Shown piece after piece: positions 7,041-9,535 of a stretch of DNA of 9,535 bases. The position numbers and the translations under genes were made by a program. The stretch covers positions 1-9,535 of the forward strand of contig JABMMR010000249.1 in NCBI GenBank assembly GCA_013205525.1, read 5' to 3'. Origin of the DNA: Burkholderiales bacterium. GTDB taxonomy: Bacteria > Pseudomonadota > Gammaproteobacteria > Burkholderiales > Burkholderiaceae_C. Numbering within the stretch: position 1 is the first letter of the stretch; each line of letters starts with the position of its first letter. The notes below the pieces were generated by a model that was given only the letters and a program-made list of their open reading frames with translations, ran no database searches and had not been told where the DNA came from.

Positions 7041-7805
7041 ATGTCAGTTCACCCCCTGCATACTTCTGCCAGCGATGCCGTGTGGCAAGCCAAAGTCCAT
7101 CTGGCTGGCGCTTTGCGCTTGGCAGTGCTCGATGGCTTAGAAGAAGGCATAGACAACCACTTCACCATGACCGTGCCGGGCCGTGACGATGCCTACTTGG
7201 TACTTCCGTTTGGCAAGCATTGGTCCGAGGCGCGCGCCAGCGACATGCTGGTGTTCAACGAAGCAGGTGAGACTTTAGAGGGCGAGGGCATGGTTGAGTT
7301 GTCCGCCCAATGCATTCATGCGCCGCTGCACCGCTTGACGGGCGCCCAAGTGGTTTTGCACACCCACCAGCCTTGGGCCACCGCACTCAATATGCTGCAA
7401 GACAATCGGCTGCTGCCTGCCAGTCAAACCGCGGCGTTTTTTCACAATCGCATTGCCTACGACCACACTTACACCGGTTTGGCTAAAACCTTGAGCGAAG
7501 GCCAACGCTTGGCCGGCATCTTGCAAGACAAGCAAGTGCTGTTCTTGAAAAACCATGGTGTAGTGAGCGTAGGCAACACGGTGGCGCAGGCCTACCGGCG
7601 TTTGTACAAGCTGGAGAAAGCCTGCCAAACCCAACTGCTGGCCATGGGCAGTGGGCTTCCATTGCAGGTCTTGGGCGAAGAAGTGATTGCCGAGGTTTTG
7701 CAACGCGCACCCGCTGACCGCCATCCCGTGTCTGAGCGCGAGCGCTTGTACTTTGCCGCCATGCTCAGAGTACTCGACCGCGTCAACCCGGGTTACGCCG
7801 ACTAA
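7041..7805 (+). CDS. Class II aldolase/adducin family protein
   Basis: Cytoplasmic protein of 254 residues covering the whole class II aldolase/adducin N-terminal domain fold (PF00596). The visible metal-site pattern is LHTH (H107, H109) plus KNHG (H172), with spacing close to that of L-fuculose-1-phosphate aldolase (H92, H94, H155). The N-terminal stretch GLEEGIDNHFTMTVPGRDD matches the usual start, in which a glycine-rich segment binds substrate phosphate or carboxylate. The glutamate that acts as catalytic base in the fuculose aldolase is not clearly placed; E86 is a candidate only if two residues are inserted. Many family members are epimerases, dehydratases or decarboxylases, so the substrate is unknown. 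An SD-like AAAGG supports the start. The gene follows rep by 53 bases in the same direction and ends before a likely terminator. Confidence 0.9.
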   Translation: MSVHPLHTSASDAVWQAKVHLAGALRLAVLDGLEEGIDNHFTMTVPGRDDAYLVLPFGKHWSEARASDMLVFNEAGETLEGEGMVELSAQCIHAPLHRLTGAQVVLHTHQPWATALNMLQDNRLLPASQTAAFFHNRIAYDHTYTGLAKTLSEGQRLAGILQDKQVLFLKNHGVVSVGNTVAQAYRRLYKLEKACQTQLLAMGSGLPLQVLGEEVIAEVLQRAPADRHPVSERERLYFAAMLRVLDRVNPGYAD

Positions 7806-7864
7806 ACCACCCGCAGCATGGGTTTACCACCCTTTAACGCGGCACATGCGTATCTAACGCAGTC

Positions 7865-7891
7865 AGGCAGAAAAGTAAAACTGCCTTATTT
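7865..7891. terminator. Likely bidirectional terminator between convergent genes
   Basis: AGGCAG (7865-7870) and CTGCCT (7881-7886) form a perfect 6-bp stem around an A-rich 10-base loop, followed on the plus strand by TTATTT. It lies 59 bases after the aldolase-family stop. On the minus strand it directly follows, and slightly overlaps, the stop codon of the Adhesin_E-like gene, where no T run follows. Termination of the plus-strand gene is the better supported role. Confidence 0.45.
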
Positions 7892-8272
7892 GGTGCAGAG
7901 TTTTTGTATCAACTCGGCATCCGTGCTGCCCGCTGCAACGGTGGTGAAGCGCAAGGGCGTTTCATAGCTGTTCAACACTTCCCCACTGGCGTCTTTGCCG
8001 GCAAAGCGCATCACTTGGGCGTTGGCCAACTTGCCACTTGCACAGTCCACCGTGGTGAGCGCCTTTTCAGAAGAAATTTCTTTGCCTTCCAAGTTGGTCA
8101 AAGGCTTGGCAAAGTTGGTCAGGCGCCATACCGTGATACGCGAGCCTTCTTTGCTAAGTGCGTCGTCATACAACACCTGCGACTCGGGCGTGTTGGCCAA
8201 ACTGACCCACGCGGCCTGCGCAGTCGGCACAAGGACAAGCGCCAAAGCGGCGCAAAGAAAGGTGGTTTTCAA
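7886..8272 (-). CDS. Small exported protein, surface-adhesin E (Adhesin_E)-like
   Basis: The 128-residue product starts with a clear signal peptide: basic K2, a hydrophobic stretch (FLCAALALVLV) and a likely cut after TAQA at residue 20. The mature part begins AWVSLANT and contains VLYDDALSKEGSRITVWRLTNF, a KxISSEKALTTVDC segment and a C-terminal ELIQKLC. This layout (VWxLT.., DC.., ..LC) fits the small Adhesin_E-like family (PF16747) as I remember it. Two mature cysteines, C77 and C126, could form a disulfide in the periplasm. No function is established; the adhesin label comes from a Haemophilus protein and may not apply. The start is TTG 8272-8270, with no in-frame ATG before the conserved part and no SD sequence. 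The TTGA overlap with the upstream cupin stop suggests translational coupling. Confidence 0.65.
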   Translation of the reverse strand: MKTTFLCAALALVLVPTAQAAWVSLANTPESQVLYDDALSKEGSRITVWRLTNFAKPLTNLEGKEISSEKALTTVDCASGKLANAQVMRFAGKDASGEVLNSYETPLRFTTVAAGSTDAELIQKLCTK

Positions 8273-8751
8273 TTGAGTTTGCGTGGTTCGCCAAAGTCAC
8301 CCACCTGAGGAAACAAAAAGGTGGTGCTGCTGGGTCCTATGCCCATGATTTGCACAGTGGCACCTTCGGTGCCTGCGCCATCGTAGTGAACAGCGCCTGC
8401 GGGATGTTGCATATAAGTGCCAGCTGCTAAAGGCTGTGTGGCCTGCGGGTCCCAAGAGTCGTCTGTACCGGCTTTCCACGTGCCTTGAAGCACGGTGATG
8501 TAGCGGTCTTCGCGGTGGTAGTGCGGCGCGCTCATGATGCCTGGCGGAAAAATTACTCGAATGACGTAAGGGCCGGGCTTGGAGGGGTCGCCCGAGATCA
8601 CCGCAAACTTCACGCCCTTGCCGGCGTCTTTCCAAGTGATGTCACTGGGCTTGACCACGGGGAAAGGTTTATCGGTGGTTTGCGCATAGGCATTCAGCGA
8701 CATTACGCAAAGCGCTGTCAGGGTCAAGCAAAGATGGTGAAAGCGCCGCAT
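8269..8751 (-). CDS. Exported cupin domain protein
   Basis: A 160-residue protein with a signal peptide (MRRFHH followed by a hydrophobic stretch) and a likely cut after AYA at residue 23, so it probably acts in the periplasm. A single cupin barrel follows. Motif 1 is GIMSAPHYHREDRYITVLQG (71-90), giving H77 and H79, and motif 2 is PAGAVHYDGA, giving H122. The usual motif 1 glutamate position, seven residues before the closing glycine, holds R83 instead, so metal would be held by three histidines or with help from E81. Related exported cupins keep this arginine, so the protein need not be inactive. Its reaction is unknown. ATG 8751-8749 is preceded by AAGGA at seven bases, a good SD sequence. 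It is the first gene of a two-gene unit and diverges from arsH. Confidence 0.85.
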   Translation of the reverse strand: MRRFHHLCLTLTALCVMSLNAYAQTTDKPFPVVKPSDITWKDAGKGVKFAVISGDPSKPGPYVIRVIFPPGIMSAPHYHREDRYITVLQGTWKAGTDDSWDPQATQPLAAGTYMQHPAGAVHYDGAGTEGATVQIMGIGPSSTTFLFPQVGDFGEPRKLN

Positions 8752-8758
8752 GGTGTGT

Positions 8759-8763
8759 TCCTT
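8759..8763 (-). promoter_or_regulatory. Ribosome binding site of the cupin gene
   Basis: On the minus strand AAGGA sits seven bases before the ATG of the cupin gene and supports that start. It is the strongest SD sequence in this part of the window, and the downstream Adhesin_E-like gene has none of its own. Confidence 0.65.
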
Positions 8764-8793
8764 GTGTGAGGTGCACTGATCTTAATATGCCTA

Positions 8794-8823
8794 AATGATA
8801 GTTATGACGCCCTGCTTATCATT
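8794..8823. promoter_or_regulatory. Inverted repeat in the arsH-cupin divergent gap, possible operator
   Basis: AATGATA (8794-8800) and TATCATT (8817-8823) are perfect 7-base inverted arms separated by 16 bases, so their centres are 23 bases apart (about two helical turns). The repeat lies in the 83-base gap between the divergent genes, 11 bases before the arsH start. TATCAT (8817-8822) could also be a -10 element for arsH. A dimeric repressor such as ArsR could bind here, but no arsR gene is in the window and the sequence does not obviously match a known ArsR site. Confidence 0.4.
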
Positions 8824-8834
8824 AAACTCTGCTG

Positions 8835-9535
8835 ATGACCGAACTGCCCCTTATTGATAAAGAGCTCTTTCACCGACCAGAGCTTGACCGGCTTCAAGCG
8901 AATGCCCGCTTAAACCATCCACCGAAAATACTGTTTTTATATGGCTCACTCAGAGAACGATCCTTCAGTCGCCTGTTAGCCGAAGAAGCCCAAAGGATAG
9001 CTGAAGCGATGGGCTGTGAGACACGCTTCTTTCATCCCACGGGGTTGCCGCTGGTTGATGATGCCCCTGAAACACATCCCAAAGTTGTTGAGCTCAGAGA
9101 GCTTGTGCAATGGGCTGAAGGCATGGTGTGGAGCAGCCCCGAGCGTCATGGTGCAATGACAGGGCTAATGAAGTCTCAAATAGATTGGATACCGCTGAGC
9201 ATGGGTGCGGTAAGACCCTCTCAAGGCAAGACGCTGGCTTTGTTGCAAGTAAGCGGCGGCTCGCAGTCTTTTAATGCCCTCAATCAAATGCGTGTGTTGG
9301 GCAGATGGATGAGGATGATCACGATTCCAAATCAATCGTCCGTGCCCAAGGCGTTTTTAGAGTTTGACGACAACAATCGAATGAAGCCTTCGGCCAATTA
9401 CGATCGCGTAGTTGATGTCATGGAAGAGTTGGTTAAATTCACTTTGTTGACTCGATCAGTTTCAAGCTATTTAACTGACCGCTACAGCGAGCGAAAAGAG
9501 ACTGCCGAGGAACTGTCCAAACGGGTTAACCAAAG
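8835..9535 (+). CDS. arsH: Organoarsenical resistance flavoprotein ArsH, 3' end cut by window
   Basis: NADPH-dependent FMN flavoprotein that oxidises toxic trivalent methyl- and aromatic arsenicals to less toxic pentavalent forms. The 233 codons seen are nearly the whole protein; family members are about 235-245 residues, and the last visible residues (EELSKRVNQ) are near the normal C-terminus. The flavodoxin-like fold shows the FMN phosphate loop [11 protein letters not shown] at 36-46, [10 protein letters not shown] starting at S101, an [13 protein letters not shown] stretch, and [12 protein letters not shown] before [16 protein letters not shown]. The C-terminal segment [16 protein letters not shown] is also typical. 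The only ATG start in frame is 8835, since a TAA lies just upstream at 8823-8825; it has no clear SD sequence, so translation may use a very short leader. GC is about 50%, lower than in hemE, which suggests acquisition. No arsR, arsB or arsC is visible. Confidence 0.95.
   Translation, partial: MTELPLIDKELFHRPELDRLQANARLNHPPKILFLYGSLRERSFSRLLAEEAQRIAEAMGCETRFFHPTGLPLVDDAPETHPKVVELRELVQWAEGMVWSSPERHGAMTGLMKSQIDWIPLSMGAVRPSQGKTLALLQVSGGSQSFNALNQMRVLGRWMRMITIPNQSSVPKAFLEFDDNNRMKPSANYDRVVDVMEELVKFTLLTRSVSSYLTDRYSERKETAEELSKRVNQ

Overview
The window looks like chromosomal DNA from a betaproteobacterium of the Burkholderiales, most likely Comamonadaceae (Limnohabitans/Rhodoferax-like). This rests on the protein sequences of HemE, PriA and the DsbD tail, the order hemE-priA, and a GC-rich coding bias (sampled stretches of hemE are about 60-65% GC). 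The assignment comes from recalled family sequences, not from a search.

Left part (1-3847): the C-terminal tail of a DsbD-type protein-disulfide reductase, an 81-base gap that can fold into an imperfect stem-loop, then complete hemE (haem biosynthesis). A 334-base non-coding gap follows, and then complete priA (replication restart helicase). This gap is the most interesting part of the window. It holds two perfect 9-base DnaA boxes in the same orientation, placed either side of a 60-base stretch with only 11 G/C bases, so it resembles an origin-like or DnaA-regulatory site.

Middle part (3860-7805): an AEC-family membrane transporter on the minus strand, convergent with priA and divergent from a Rep/UvrD-type superfamily 1 helicase. 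Next is a class II aldolase/adducin-family protein on the plus strand. A perfect 7-bp-arm palindrome sits on the last codons and the stop of the helicase gene. PriA and Rep both take part in replication restart in E. coli, so the DnaA boxes, priA and rep make a replication-themed neighbourhood within about 5.5 kb.

Right part (7806-9535): a likely bidirectional terminator, then a minus-strand pair encoding two small exported proteins. These are a periplasmic cupin and an Adhesin_E-like protein that starts at TTG and overlaps the cupin stop by four bases (TTGA). Diverging from the pair is arsH, an NADPH:FMN-type flavoprotein of organoarsenical resistance, cut by the window end only a few residues before its expected stop. 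arsH has about 50% GC, lower than hemE, which hints at transfer. The shared 83-base gap contains an inverted repeat that could be an operator.

Most of the window is ordinary housekeeping sequence. I see no CRISPR array, tRNA, rRNA, insertion sequence or defence system. The observations most worth checking are the DnaA-box region, the palindrome at the rep stop and the cupin/Adhesin_E pair.
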